The notes: a model not told the origin generated them from the sequence alone. A stretch of DNA of 60,465 bases from Lactobacillaceae bacterium (GCA_031289615.1 JAITPD010000029.1:1-60465), one strand, 5' to 3'; numbered from the stretch's first letter, positions 1-7,905 are shown. Numbers and translations are program-made.

Positions 1-30
1 AAATCATTGACGTTGACTTAAACAATTATA

Positions 31-50
31 GATTAGCCATTTGGCTAATC
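31..50. repeat. Perfect short palindrome
   Basis: GATTAGCCA and TGGCTAATC are 9-base inverted arms separated by TT, followed by an A-rich run. It could be a small hairpin at the 3' end of a gene lying left of the window, or an operator. Nothing in the visible sequence decides between these. Confidence 0.45.
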
Positions 51-69
51 AAAAACAAAAATGGAACCA

Positions 70-95
70 ATGAATAACAAACAAATGTTATTCAT
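70..95. repeat. Second short inverted repeat
   Basis: ATGAATAAC and GTTATTCAT are 9-base perfect arms around an 8-base loop, 20 bases after the palindrome at 31-50. No T-run follows on the plus strand, so a terminator is not supported. Confidence 0.4.
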
Positions 96-126
96 CAGTC
101 CCAAATATTATAGAACCAACCTTATG

Positions 127-155
127 AAAAAGCCGGGCAGGGTGCTCGGCTTTTT
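127..155. terminator. Bidirectional intrinsic terminator
   Basis: AAAAAGCCG pairs with CGGCTTTTT around a short GC-containing centre, giving A- and T-runs on both sides. It lies just beyond the stop of the minus-strand DUF2075 gene and can end transcripts from either direction. Confidence 0.8.
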
Positions 156-187
156 GTATAATTAATTAATAGCCTTCATATCACAAA

Positions 188-1369
188 CTAAACTTCCAAC
201 AAACGTGCACGCAACGCATCATCTGCCGCCGTAATATAAAGTCCGTAAATGCCACGCTTCATCAAAACATCCAGCACATTGAACATGATTGTTTGCTTCA
301 GCATTTCGATATTGGCAGGGTCCGTCAGCTCAGGGTGACGCTTATAAATCTCGGTATGCGTCACTTTATCCGGGTTCACAACAATTCGGTCAGTCGTCGC
401 ATCGTATTCAAACGGCGGTCCCAAAATCACACCAACATAATTGAGGTCGAAGCCTTGAATCGTGTAAATCGAGCCAACCTCATTGATCGACTCAGGACGC
501 TCGGCCCATGGCGTTGGCTGAACATCGTATTCGTCCCACGGCAAATTAAAGTCATCCATGGTGACATTGTGCTCGCCAGCTGAAGTTCGTTGAAATCCGG
601 TTGTTGCCACTACGCGAGAGAGGCCGACTTCGGCATTCTTTTGTTGAATTAAAGCATATAAAGCAGCAGCTCGGTCAAAAATTTTAAAATCATAAGTTCC
701 TAAATCAGCCGGCCGAGGATGAATCTCTCCAGTTGTTAAGGTGTTAATCCAGTCAAGAATGGCTTGAGGTGCTTGCATGCGATATTGTGTATCAAGATGT
801 AAAAATTCATGAGGGTAAGGCGCAACTATGCGAGTCAGCATTTCTCGATCCCAGTACATCTTGGTTTGCATTACTTGTTTAAAATCGAACACCACGATCA
901 CGACTTTTGCTAGCTTAATCAGCTCTTCTAGTTGATTGATTTGCGTGAATTTAATGTATGGCTCGGGCTTTGACAGCAGCAGATGGCCCTCATCAATCAG
1001 GATAATGTCATACGTCTTATCAGTCTTGTACGCGTTATTAATGAGCGAAGTTGGCCGGACATAATCGGCTTTGCGTAGATTAGGCTGTTCCTTAGCTAGC
1101 TCCTGATACACCTTGAGCAACTCTGGGTGGTTGACCGTAAAAATGCTGTTTGTCTGAGCAAATTTTCCATTCTGATCCTTTAAATCCTGAAACAGTTTAG
1201 TAAGAATTACGCTTTTACCTGCGCCAGCTTCTCCTTCGATAATTGCGACGGCCGGAGAATCTTGGACTAAGTGTTGTCCGATAAAATTTTCGAGCTGTGC
1301 GATTTGTTGGATCTGTTCGGGGGTTAATTCCGCAACGTTAAATTTGGTCAGAGCTGAATTGTTAAGCAT
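188..1369 (-). CDS. DUF2075 family P-loop ATPase (helicase-like)
   Basis: 393-residue cytoplasmic protein with a Walker A motif GEAGAGKS at residues 46-53 and a Walker B stretch DIILIDEGH with D126-E127. A downstream QYRM motif and a late TIQGFDLNYVG segment resemble superfamily 1 helicase motifs. These match DUF2075/Schlafen-like nucleoside triphosphatases. Their nucleic acid substrate is not known to me, so helicase activity is inferred only from the motifs. The start is supported by a near-perfect ribosome binding site (GAAAGGAGG) in the minus-strand leader. The gene stands alone, divergent from the transporter gene at 1580, and ends at the terminator at 127-155. A -10-like TATAAT on the minus strand lies at 1404-1409 without a good -35. 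Confidence 0.85.
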   Translation of the reverse strand: MLNNSALTKFNVAELTPEQIQQIAQLENFIGQHLVQDSPAVAIIEGEAGAGKSVILTKLFQDLKDQNGKFAQTNSIFTVNHPELLKVYQELAKEQPNLRKADYVRPTSLINNAYKTDKTYDIILIDEGHLLLSKPEPYIKFTQINQLEELIKLAKVVIVVFDFKQVMQTKMYWDREMLTRIVAPYPHEFLHLDTQYRMQAPQAILDWINTLTTGEIHPRPADLGTYDFKIFDRAAALYALIQQKNAEVGLSRVVATTGFQRTSAGEHNVTMDDFNLPWDEYDVQPTPWAERPESINEVGSIYTIQGFDLNYVGVILGPPFEYDATTDRIVVNPDKVTHTEIYKRHPELTDPANIEMLKQTIMFNVLDVLMKRGIYGLYITAADDALRARLLEV

Positions 1370-1500
1370 TGTGTGAACCTCCTTTCAAGGCAAGTTTGTT
1401 TTTATTATACCCCGTGCGAAGGATGTTGGAGATTGTTATAAGAAATATTCCTTTATCTTTTAAAATAAATGAAATTCAGAGTACACTAACATTGTGCCCT

Positions 1501-1534
1501 TTGGTTGATCAGCGTAGTGAATCTGATCAACCAA
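1501..1534. repeat. Mini inverted repeat related to element A ends
   Basis: TTGGTTGATCAG and CTGATCAACCAA are perfect 12-base arms around 10 bases. The arms contain the same TTGATCAG core as the ends of the 168-bp element A. The left half (GGTTGATCAGCGTAGTGAA) recurs with one change at 3142-3160. It looks like an element A reduced to its ends, or a separate short module. It lies in the leader of the transporter gene that starts at 1580. Confidence 0.6.
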
Positions 1535-1579
1535 AACGCACACACCATTTGCAATTTTTAAATATCGAAGGGAACGCTG

Positions 1580-2521
1580 ATGTTATATATTATTGGATTG
1601 CTCGCTGGATTTATTCTGGCCAACCAGAGCCCAATTAACGCGAAATTAGGTGCCATTTTCAAGTCACCATTTCGATCAAGCTTGATTTCATTTTTAGTTG
1701 GAACTGTCTTTTTGAGTTTAACATATTTTATTTCAGGACAGCATGCTAATAACCTACTTACAATTGCCGGTCAAAACCCATGGTGGATCTGGACTGGTGG
1801 TATTTTTGGGTTCTTTTATCTGACGTCAAATATCCTGATGTTTCCAAAACTTGGAGCTATTCAAACGATTATTTTGCCAATCTTGGGACAAGTTCTGATG
1901 GGTGAAGCAATTGATACGTTTGGCCTGTTTGGTGCAGAACGCATGCCGCTTGGGATGATGAAAATTTTCGGGATTCTCGCTTTGTTCGTTGGAATATTTG
2001 TGGCGGTCGTCTTGGTTAATTTAAGGGAATCGAAACGTGAAGAACAAATTGATGAAAAAGGAGAGACATCTGTAGAGCTGAATTTATGGCGGGTGTGGGG
2101 CGTAGTTGCTGGTGCACTTTCGGCGATTCAACAAGCGGTCAATGGTCACTTAGGCCAAGCGCTTGGTTCGCCAGTTGCGAGTTCGGTGGTGTCGTTCGTC
2201 GTTGGAACGGTCGTGATCTTTGTGGTCGTCTTGGTGCGTGACAAATCCTTCAAACCAACGGGACTAAGCCTAAAAGGGCAACCTTGGTGGATCTTTCTAG
2301 GTGGGATAATGGGAGCATTGTTCGTTCTTGCCTCGGCTTATCTGGTGCCAAAACTCGGCGCCGGAATTACGGTGACGCTCGGGCTATTTGGTTCAATCAT
2401 TGGATCAATGTTCGTGTCGCAGTTTGGATTGTGGCGGTCATTTAAGAATCGTGTGACCTTAATTCAAATCATCGGAATCGTGATTATGGCGGCCGGAGTA
2501 GTTTTGATTAAGTTTGGATAA
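1580..2521 (+). CDS. DMT superfamily transporter, DUF606 (YdcZ) type
   Basis: 313-residue integral membrane protein made of two related halves of about 145 residues. Each half begins with a Gly-rich hydrophobic segment and contains a PWWIW/PWWIF-G-GI motif followed by a hydrophobic KLGA segment. This internal duplication and the roughly ten predicted membrane spans fit DUF606-type members of the drug/metabolite transporter superfamily, whose substrates are mostly unknown. A charged loop (ESKREEQIDEKGE) separates the halves. The start follows GAAGGGAA at good spacing. The gene is monocistronic, closed by the hairpin at 2532-2562, and its leader carries the inverted repeat at 1501-1534. Confidence 0.85.
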   Translation: MLYIIGLLAGFILANQSPINAKLGAIFKSPFRSSLISFLVGTVFLSLTYFISGQHANNLLTIAGQNPWWIWTGGIFGFFYLTSNILMFPKLGAIQTIILPILGQVLMGEAIDTFGLFGAERMPLGMMKIFGILALFVGIFVAVVLVNLRESKREEQIDEKGETSVELNLWRVWGVVAGALSAIQQAVNGHLGQALGSPVASSVVSFVVGTVVIFVVVLVRDKSFKPTGLSLKGQPWWIFLGGIMGALFVLASAYLVPKLGAGITVTLGLFGSIIGSMFVSQFGLWRSFKNRVTLIQIIGIVIMAAGVVLIKFG

Positions 2522-2531
2522 TATTAAAAAC

Positions 2532-2562
2532 AAAAATCCTGTCAATTTCTGGCAGGATTTTT
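2532..2562 (+). terminator. Intrinsic terminator after the DUF606 transporter
   Basis: AAAAATCCTG pairs with CAGGATTTTT, with CA/TG pairing inside, ten bases after the stop codon. Confidence 0.9.
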
Positions 2563-2618
2563 AAGTTGGTTAGTTCGCCCAAGCTAAAACAGTGGTGAAC
2601 AAGCTAAAGTAATTCCCG

Positions 2619-2627
2619 TGCTATAAT
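2619..2627 (+). promoter_or_regulatory. Extended -10 promoter of the 44-residue peptide gene
   Basis: TGCTATAAT is a TGn-extended -10 box with no good -35, located 32 bases before the small gene's start. Confidence 0.55.
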
Positions 2628-2659
2628 GTACTTAAATAAGTATTGTGGAGGTGGCTTAA

Positions 2660-2794
2660 ATGGCAGAAGGAAATATCAATTCAATTCGCGCGTTCATTAA
2701 CGACATTGATGACGAGGATGTTCTTGAGCAAATCGACCAACTAATTGAGGAACGCCGGAAGGTCCTCGTTGATGGACAAAAAAATACAGATTAA
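2660..2794 (+). CDS. Small acidic protein, 44 residues, unknown
   Basis: A short open frame with a strong ribosome binding site (GTGGAGGTGG, 5 bases before ATG) and its own extended -10 box at 2619-2627. The peptide starts MAEGNINSIRAF and contains INDIDDEDVLEQIDQLIEERR, so the middle is acidic and probably helical and the end is basic. There is no signal peptide or membrane segment. It precedes the tRNA-Asn promoter by under 20 bases. I do not recognise a family. The small size limits certainty, but promoter, ribosome binding site and frame agree that it is translated. Confidence 0.65.
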   Translation: MAEGNINSIRAFINDIDDEDVLEQIDQLIEERRKVLVDGQKNTD

Positions 2795-2812
2795 ATTATT
2801 AACTAAAAATGG

Positions 2813-2841
2813 TTGACAAATCGGCGAAAGATTTCTAAAAT
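2813..2841 (+). promoter_or_regulatory. Promoter of tRNA-Asn
   Basis: TTGACA (2813-2818), 17-base spacer, TAAAAT (2836-2841), ending about 35 bases before the tRNA. Confidence 0.8.
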
Positions 2842-2875
2842 TATTAATTGTGATGAAGAAATTTTTCGTTATCAT

Positions 2876-2948
2876 TCCGAATTAGCTCAGTTGGTAGAGC
2901 ACACGACTGTTAATCGTGCTGTCGTCGGTTCGAGCCCGACATTCGGAG
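2876..2948 (+). tRNA. tRNA-Asn(GTT)
   Basis: A 73-base cloverleaf. Acceptor arm TCCGAAT pairs with ATTCGGA and the discriminator is G. The D arm is GCTC/GAGC. The anticodon stem CACGA/TCGTG carries loop CTGTTAA with anticodon GTT. The T arm has GTTCGAG. CCA is not encoded. Confidence 0.95.
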
Positions 2949-3005
2949 TAATCAAAGATAACGTGGGAAGCAAGGTTAAATTGTGAATCGCGTTTACGAA
3001 TTAGT

Positions 3006-3033
3006 GTTGGGACAATTTGTCTCAGCCTTTTAA
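3006..3033 (+). terminator. Terminator of tRNA-Asn transcript
   Basis: GTTGGGACA pairs with TGTCTCAGC (two G-T pairs), followed by CTTTTAATTTTT. Confidence 0.65.
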
Positions 3034-3140
3034 TTTTTGCAAATTTAGCCAAAATTAGATTTCAAGGCTACTTTATGTTCCTGTTAAGTTCATTCGCTTA
3101 CAATAAATAACAACCAAGACCGGTTGTGGAATACTGTGTT

Positions 3141-3160
3141 GCGGTTGATCAGCGTAATGA
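3141..3160 (+). repeat. Element A end fragment
   Basis: GGTTGATCAGCGTAATGAA matches the left half of the inverted repeat at 1501-1534 except for one base. It has no right arm here and leads into element B at 3182, so it is probably a leftover of another element next to the B-A composite. Confidence 0.5.
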
Positions 3161-3181
3161 AAGTAATTTTAAGTGCACACA

Positions 3182-3350
3182 CTGGTCATTTTTCACTTGC
3201 GTGGTGGATTTTCAATAATGATAGTATGTGGCGACACGGTCCCATTCGACTTTACATTTTTGCAAAATGAGTCGAATTGGTGCCGCTACCTCGCTCGATC
3301 ACCTACTATCATCATTTCAAACCACCACGCCTTAAATAAAATGACTGAGT
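3182..3350 (+). repeat. Palindromic element B, copy 1
   Basis: About 169 bases with related inverted ends (CTGGTCATTTT / AAAATGACTGAG) and nested arms: GTGGTGG/CCACCAC, GATAGTA/TACTATC, GTGGCG with CGCTAC, and ATTCGACT/AGTCGAAT. The tip is CATTTT-TGC-AAAATG. The closest relative in the window is 7943-8115, where the outer arms are the same but the tip is a different perfect hairpin. It codes for no plausible protein. It is followed after 12 bases by element A copy 1. Confidence 0.85.
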
Positions 3351-3362
3351 GTTTAGTATAGC

Positions 3363-3530
3363 GTTGATCAGCGGAGCGATTCTGTCGTCGGATGACCAGC
3401 CCTTGCCGAATCTAGCCGAACCTTTTCACGCGTGCTTTAGCGCCGTGAAATTGGCGAATTATTTTGCCATTCGGCATGAATCGTGCAGGGCAAATCCGAA
3501 CGTAAAGAATCTTTAGCGAAGCTGATCAAC
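3363..3530 (+). repeat. Palindromic element A, copy 1
   Basis: 168 bases bounded by perfect inverted 10-mers GTTGATCAGC and GCTGATCAAC. Inner arms include GATTCT...AGAATC, GCCGAAT/ATTCGGC (7 bp) and TTTCACG/CGTGAAA (7 bp), topped by GTGC-TTTA-GCGC. Other copies are at 8119-8287, 30765-30931 and 35944-36112, with a partial copy at 60309-60363. No direct target duplication is evident at its edges. It lies between the tRNA-Asn unit and trxA. Seen directly by comparing the copies. Confidence 0.9.
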
Positions 3531-3643
3531 CCGAGCACAACAGAATAACCAACACACTTTGCTAAATTCATAGTTTGTTCGCTTGCTATCTTATGCTCGT
3601 GAACATACAATTAAGGAATAATATAATAAGAAGAGGTATCCGT

Positions 3644-3961
3644 ATGGCAGTCAAAGATATTAATGACCAAACTTTTGCTGAGGCAACCGCCACCGGTGTG
3701 AGTATTACTGACTTTTGGGCAACATGGTGTGCTCCTTGTAAGATGCAAGGACCAGTCATCAGCGCGTTAGCAAATCAAGTAAAAGACGTCGATTTTTTCA
3801 AGATTGATGTTGACGAAAACAAAGAAACCGCATCAGAACTTGGTATTCGTGCAATTCCAACTCTTATTATCAAAAAAGATGGCGAAATTGTGGAACGATT
3901 GACGGGTTATACGCCAGCACCGCAACTCACTGAGATTTTGAATAAATATACCGATCAATAA
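3644..3961 (+). CDS. trxA: Thioredoxin
   Basis: 105-residue cytoplasmic thiol-disulfide oxidoreductase with the redox motif WCAPC (C29 and C32). Alanine replaces the usual glycine of WCGPC. The cis-proline region AIPTLII and the DFWATWC strand are typical of the thioredoxin fold. An upstream in-frame start at 3575 exists, but I place the start at 3644 because AAGAGG precedes it and the protein then has the usual length. The aldo/keto reductase gene starts 12 bases after the stop, so the two are probably cotranscribed. The leader lies directly downstream of the B-A repeat composite. Confidence 0.93.
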   Translation: MAVKDINDQTFAEATATGVSITDFWATWCAPCKMQGPVISALANQVKDVDFFKIDVDENKETASELGIRAIPTLIIKKDGEIVERLTGYTPAPQLTEILNKYTDQ

Positions 3962-3973
3962 AGGGAAACGAAC

Positions 3974-4798
3974 ATGAAGACAACAATTTTGAACAATGGC
4001 GTTGAGATGCCGATGATTGGTTTTGGAACTGATTTGGCAAATGACACATTACCATATAATGAAGTAATGGATGCTGCAGTTGAAGCAGGGTATCGTTTGT
4101 TTGACACGGCTTCAATTTATGGGAATCAGCCACAACTTGGTGAATATTTAAAGCAATCAGAATTGCAACGCGAAGATTATTTTTTGACTTCAAAGGTTGC
4201 TCAAACTGAACAAGGCTACGAGCAAACGTTGGCAGCCTTTAAGCAAACGGCCAAAGAATTACAGACAGATTATCTAGATTTGTATGTTGTGCACTGGCCA
4301 AAGTTTGGTCCGTTCTTTGAAACGTGGCGTGCATTGGAACATTTGTATAAGGAAGGCCATGTGCGTGCAATCGGGGTTTCTAACTTTGAAGTGCATCATT
4401 TGGATCGCCTTTTGACGCAAGCAACAGTCACTCCAGCAGTTGATCAAATTGAAACGCATCCATACTTCAATCAACACGTGTTGCATGATTACTTGGGCGA
4501 ATTAAGCATTCAACATCAAGCGTGGTCACCACTTGGCCGAGGAGCTGTTTTGCAAGATCCAACGCTGCAGACTATCGCGGAACGTTACGGAGTGTCAGTC
4601 GCGCAGGTTATTTTGGCGTGGCACACCCAACAAAACGTCGCTGTGATTCCTAAATCTGGTAATCCAGAACGAATGAAGCAAAACTTGACGCTTGATTTTA
4701 AGTTGACGGTCAAGGATTTGGCGCGCATCAACGCTTTGCAACGTGGCGAACGCATCATGGGTGCTCCTGACGAAAATTACACTGAGGACAAGTGGTAA
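3974..4798 (+). CDS. Aldo/keto reductase
   Basis: 274-residue NADPH-dependent carbonyl reductase of the AKR superfamily. The catalytic tetrad is visible as D44 and Y49 in FDTASIYGN, K74 in LTSKV and H107 in VVHWP. The cofactor-binding segment IPKSGNPERMKQNL lies near the C terminus. Length and motifs match the 2,5-diketo-gluconate reductase-like group common in lactobacilli; the real substrate cannot be read from sequence. It starts 12 bases after trxA with AAGGG as ribosome binding site, and the next gene begins 4 bases after its stop, indicating a three-gene transcript. Confidence 0.93.
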   Translation: MKTTILNNGVEMPMIGFGTDLANDTLPYNEVMDAAVEAGYRLFDTASIYGNQPQLGEYLKQSELQREDYFLTSKVAQTEQGYEQTLAAFKQTAKELQTDYLDLYVVHWPKFGPFFETWRALEHLYKEGHVRAIGVSNFEVHHLDRLLTQATVTPAVDQIETHPYFNQHVLHDYLGELSIQHQAWSPLGRGAVLQDPTLQTIAERYGVSVAQVILAWHTQQNVAVIPKSGNPERMKQNLTLDFKLTVKDLARINALQRGERIMGAPDENYTEDKW

Positions 4799-4802
4799 CA
4801 CG

Positions 4803-5459
4803 ATGGTTAAGCAAGGCAGTTTTGCCCGCACTGCTAAAACGAAACGGGTTCGTTCAATCAAGCAGAAGAAGCAAACTGACAATTCTGCTAGCATTGACGA
4901 TAAACAAATTAATGATTATCTAATTGTGCGCTACCATTTGACGCAACACGCAAAGCAAGCGCCGGTCGTGGAAGAGACGATGTTACGTTTTTTCAATGTG
5001 TTTATGAGCCAAGACGAATCAGAAAATGTGTGGCGAGTGGATGTGATGTTACCCAAGACATTGGTGGCAATTGGAAATCAAGTTCCGTGGCAATTTTATT
5101 ATTTGGTTGCGAATGAATGGGAGCGGTTTGCCCAGTTCCTAGCAAAAGAAGTTCCGGCAGTTCCTCTGCAAGTTAAAAAAATTGTGACTGACCTGACTGA
5201 AACACAAACGGTGGAAATTTTTGCTAAGCATCTTGCGTTGAACTGGTTCATTAGTCAATTTGGTGCGGATCAAGCGAAGTTAACGCAAATTACAGAAGCG
5301 CAGGTGCAAGCCTTGCAGGAAAGTTTTATTGCTGAAGAAAAAGTGGCTTGGGACAAGGTGGCAATTGTTTATTCACAGGTTGAAAAGGTCGTCGTTGGTA
5401 ACGAAACTGACGATAAGACGAAGCAATGGATTGCGGACTTAGAAAAAATAAATATTTAA
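4803..5459 (+). CDS. Conserved-looking hypothetical protein
   Basis: 218-residue soluble protein with a basic N terminus (MVKQGSFARTAKTKRVRSIK) and a mixed acidic remainder rich in Val, Gln and Glu. There is no signal peptide, membrane span or recognisable motif. The frame is open further upstream inside the aldo/keto reductase gene, but the ATG at 4803 follows GAGGACAAG at usable spacing, so I choose it. It is the last gene of the probable trxA transcript, and the tRNA promoter begins 13 bases after its stop. I do not recognise a family; its steady codon use matches the neighbours and supports a real gene. Confidence 0.8.
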   Translation: MVKQGSFARTAKTKRVRSIKQKKQTDNSASIDDKQINDYLIVRYHLTQHAKQAPVVEETMLRFFNVFMSQDESENVWRVDVMLPKTLVAIGNQVPWQFYYLVANEWERFAQFLAKEVPAVPLQVKKIVTDLTETQTVEIFAKHLALNWFISQFGADQAKLTQITEAQVQALQESFIAEEKVAWDKVAIVYSQVEKVVVGNETDDKTKQWIADLEKINI

Positions 5460-5472
5460 TTGGTAAAAGTAA

Positions 5473-5501
5473 TTGACATTTAGTTTTCTACTTGGTAAGA
5501 T
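5473..5501 (+). promoter_or_regulatory. Promoter of the tRNA cluster
   Basis: TTGACA (5473-5478), 17-base spacer, TAAGAT (5496-5501), 37 bases before tRNA-Leu. Confidence 0.8.
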
Positions 5502-5538
5502 ATATAAGTTGTTTAAGCCAAACAGGCAAGACATCTAT

Positions 5539-5621
5539 GCGGATGTGGCGGAACTGGCAGACGCGCAGGATTTAGGTTCCTGTGTCCTTGTGGCGTGCAG
5601 GTTCGATTCCTGTCATCCGCA
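5539..5621 (+). tRNA. tRNA-Leu(TAG)
   Basis: 83-base class II tRNA. Acceptor GCGGATG pairs with CATCCGC, discriminator A. The anticodon stem CAGGA/TCCTG carries loop TTTAGGT with anticodon TAG. A long variable arm and the T loop GTTCGATTC are present. First of three tRNAs from one promoter. Confidence 0.95.
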
Positions 5622-5635
5622 TTTATATCTATCAA

Positions 5636-5708
5636 GCCGACTTAGCTCAGTTGGCAGAGCACTTCACTAGTAATGAAGGGGTCGCTGGTTCGAATCCAGT
5701 AGTCGGCA
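5636..5708 (+). tRNA. tRNA-Thr(AGT)
   Basis: 73 bases. Acceptor GCCGACT pairs with AGTCGGC, discriminator A. The anticodon stem CTTCA/TGAAG carries loop CTAGTAA with anticodon AGT. An A at the wobble position for Thr is seen in lactic acid bacteria. Confidence 0.95.
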
Positions 5709-5748
5709 TTGGCTTGATAAATATGAATAGCCATATTAAATATTTTAT

Positions 5749-5822
5749 GCACCTGTAGCGCAACTGGATAGAGTGTCTGACTACGAATCAGAAGGTTGCA
5801 GGTTCGAGTCCTGCCAGGTGCA
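5749..5822 (+). tRNA. tRNA-Arg(ACG)
   Basis: 74 bases. Acceptor GCACCTG pairs with CAGGTGC, discriminator A. The anticodon stem TCTGA/TCAGA carries loop CTACGAA with anticodon ACG. Wobble A34 would be deaminated to inosine by TadA. Confidence 0.95.
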
Positions 5823-5840
5823 TTAAGATAAGATAGATAA

Positions 5841-5880
5841 GAAAAGGGGGTCGGATTTCCGGCTCCTTTCTCTTTTTTTA
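5841..5880 (+). terminator. Terminator of the tRNA cluster
   Basis: GAAAAGGGGG/CTCCTTTC stem with inner CGG/CCG around ATTT, followed by a T-run of seven. Confidence 0.7.
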
Positions 5881-5916
5881 TATTACTAAATAATCTATGA
5901 AATGATGTAGGCGAAA

Positions 5917-7893
5917 ATGTTCAATAAAATTAAATCTTTTAAATTACCATTGCTAGCTTTAATTACCCTAATGATGGGCTTTTTAACCACATGGCTCTGG
6001 CAAGTTATGGAAAAACGCATATTGATGAGATCAGGAGCTTTAGTGTATCAACAGTGGCACAAAGCTTTTCTCAATGAACTGATCAATGTTTTAACGAGGC
6101 CGAGAATTTGGTTGGGAATCATCTGGCTAGCAATATTTTTTCTAGCACTCATTTTAATTTTCAATAACTTTGATTTTGCCATCGCCACTTATGGCATTTT
6201 GAGTGTGGGGATTGGAATTGCAATTTATTATAAGAACAAGTTGCGTTTCGAACCAATCTTGCCATCTGATTTAAAAGAATTGAAAAGCTTTGGGTCGTTG
6301 TTAGCGATGGTTCCTAAATGGGTCCCACTTGCGACAGTACTAACGTTTGTTGTGCTGGGTCTAATCATTGCCGGCCTGCGATTCTTACGAGTTAAAAAGC
6401 AATTGCGCTATCTAGGACTTATCAATCGGTCATTACTTCAGCGTAATCTTGTGCACGGAATTGTCACGGTCCTTTTGTTGGGAATAATTTGGCTGCCATT
6501 TGGAATTAATCAAAAGTATATTATTGATTTTTATGCAAATATTACCCGTTATAAGCCAGTCACGTATGATCAGGATGTCAATATTGAAGTGATTGGGCCA
6601 TTGCAAACTTTTTGGGTTAATCGAGTATCAACAATGATGGATCAACCGACCGGATATTCTAAAGCAACCATGAAGAAGTTAGCGAATAAATATACCCAGA
6701 TTGCGGCCGAAAATAACGCCCATAAAACGACAACTTTTAAGGGGCAAACGGTAATGTATATTTTAAGTGAGTCGCTGATTGATCCAAAGATTGTGCCAAA
6801 GCTCACGACAGATAAAAATCCAATGGTTAATATCGAACAAATTATGCAAAGCCAGGCCAGTGTTAGTGGGACGATGATTTCGGCCAGCTATGGTGGTGGG
6901 ACAGCAAATATGGAGTACATGACGCTCACGGGGATGCCGATAAACAATCTTGCTTCAACAGTGACGACGCCATATGTGCAGTTGACAGGAAATGTTAAAG
7001 CAATGCCTAACATTACGAACCTCTTTGATGAGAAAGCTGTTCTACATCCATTTGTAGGAACGATGTACAACCGTCAAGAATCTTATCGCGAAATGGGAAT
7101 TGATAATTTTTACACAACTGATTCAAAGAGTGCGGGACCGCTCAAGCAACTTGAGAAGTTTCCAGGGGGCTACACCAAAGACAGCGCTGCATATGATGAT
7201 TTGTTAAATTTGGTGTCGACTAATTCTAATAAGAGCCAGTTTTTACAGTTGATGACGATGCAAAACCATTTGGGCTACGACAATAAGAGTTATCCAGCTG
7301 AATACCGAGTTGATATCACTGGTAAGGTACCAAATGCAGATAAGAGTGCAATGCAAACGTATTTGGAAGGTGTGAATGCCACTGATATTGCGACGAAAGA
7401 TTTGATTGACAAGCTAGATAAGTTGAGTCGCCCGGTAACAATGGTATTCTATGGTGATCATTGGCCAGTCGCCTTTAGTTATATGGATCCCAAAAAGGAA
7501 GAGACAGGTATTTTGACGCATTCGACGCCGTACTTTATCTATCAAAATCCTGCTGCGAAAAAAGTAAATGGCACAGGTGAATTAAACAAGAATCATAGTT
7601 ATTCTGCGCCAAGTGACTTTGCAAGTGAAATGCTCACTGTTTCGAATGCCAAGGTTTCGCCGTATTTTGCACTAGAGCAAAGGTTTAACAAGTTGATTCC
7701 GACGATTGCTAATTATACGCGGTCTGAGAATGGACAGCTTCAATTTGTTGATGCGAAAGGCAAGTTGATTGACGAAAACAAGCTGACTAAGAAGCAAAAG
7801 GCGTTGCTGCATGATTTGCGTTTGGCTCAATATGATGCTGCAGAAGGTGAAAATTATTTGACCAAGCTGGATTTTTACAAGATAACTAAATAG
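5917..7893 (+). CDS. Lipoteichoic acid synthase-like sulfatase-fold membrane enzyme
   Basis: 658-residue protein with about five N-terminal membrane spans (residues 12-200) and a large extracellular sulfatase/alkaline phosphatase-fold domain. Metal and nucleophile positions expected of LtaS-type glycerol phosphate transferases are visible: E285 in SESLIDP, the candidate nucleophile T329 in GGGTANMEY, H451 in QNHLG and D514-H515 in FYGDHWP. These enzymes polymerise glycerol phosphate from phosphatidylglycerol onto a glycolipid anchor at the cell surface. The domain continues to residue 658 with a Lys-rich end. It stands alone between the tRNA cluster terminator and its own terminator at 7906. 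Whether it is the main LTA synthase or a primase/paralogue cannot be told here. Confidence 0.85.
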   Translation: MFNKIKSFKLPLLALITLMMGFLTTWLWQVMEKRILMRSGALVYQQWHKAFLNELINVLTRPRIWLGIIWLAIFFLALILIFNNFDFAIATYGILSVGIGIAIYYKNKLRFEPILPSDLKELKSFGSLLAMVPKWVPLATVLTFVVLGLIIAGLRFLRVKKQLRYLGLINRSLLQRNLVHGIVTVLLLGIIWLPFGINQKYIIDFYANITRYKPVTYDQDVNIEVIGPLQTFWVNRVSTMMDQPTGYSKATMKKLANKYTQIAAENNAHKTTTFKGQTVMYILSESLIDPKIVPKLTTDKNPMVNIEQIMQSQASVSGTMISASYGGGTANMEYMTLTGMPINNLASTVTTPYVQLTGNVKAMPNITNLFDEKAVLHPFVGTMYNRQESYREMGIDNFYTTDSKSAGPLKQLEKFPGGYTKDSAAYDDLLNLVSTNSNKSQFLQLMTMQNHLGYDNKSYPAEYRVDITGKVPNADKSAMQTYLEGVNATDIATKDLIDKLDKLSRPVTMVFYGDHWPVAFSYMDPKKEETGILTHSTPYFIYQNPAAKKVNGTGELNKNHSYSAPSDFASEMLTVSNAKVSPYFALEQRFNKLIPTIANYTRSENGQLQFVDAKGKLIDENKLTKKQKALLHDLRLAQYDAAEGENYLTKLDFYKITK

Positions 7894-7905
7894 TTTGAGC
7901 TAGGT

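Noticed and set aside
1369-1638. 89-residue open frame overlapping the transporter start
   Set aside because: It overlaps the promoter and start of the DUF2075 gene on the other strand and the inverted repeat at 1501-1534, has no ribosome binding site and reads as random sequence.
3173-3361. Open frame of 62 residues inside element B copy 1
   Set aside because: The frame is a by-product of the palindromic repeat and is not kept in copy 2.
5473-5670. 65-residue open frame across the tRNA cluster
   Set aside because: It runs through the promoter and tRNA-Leu and tRNA-Thr.
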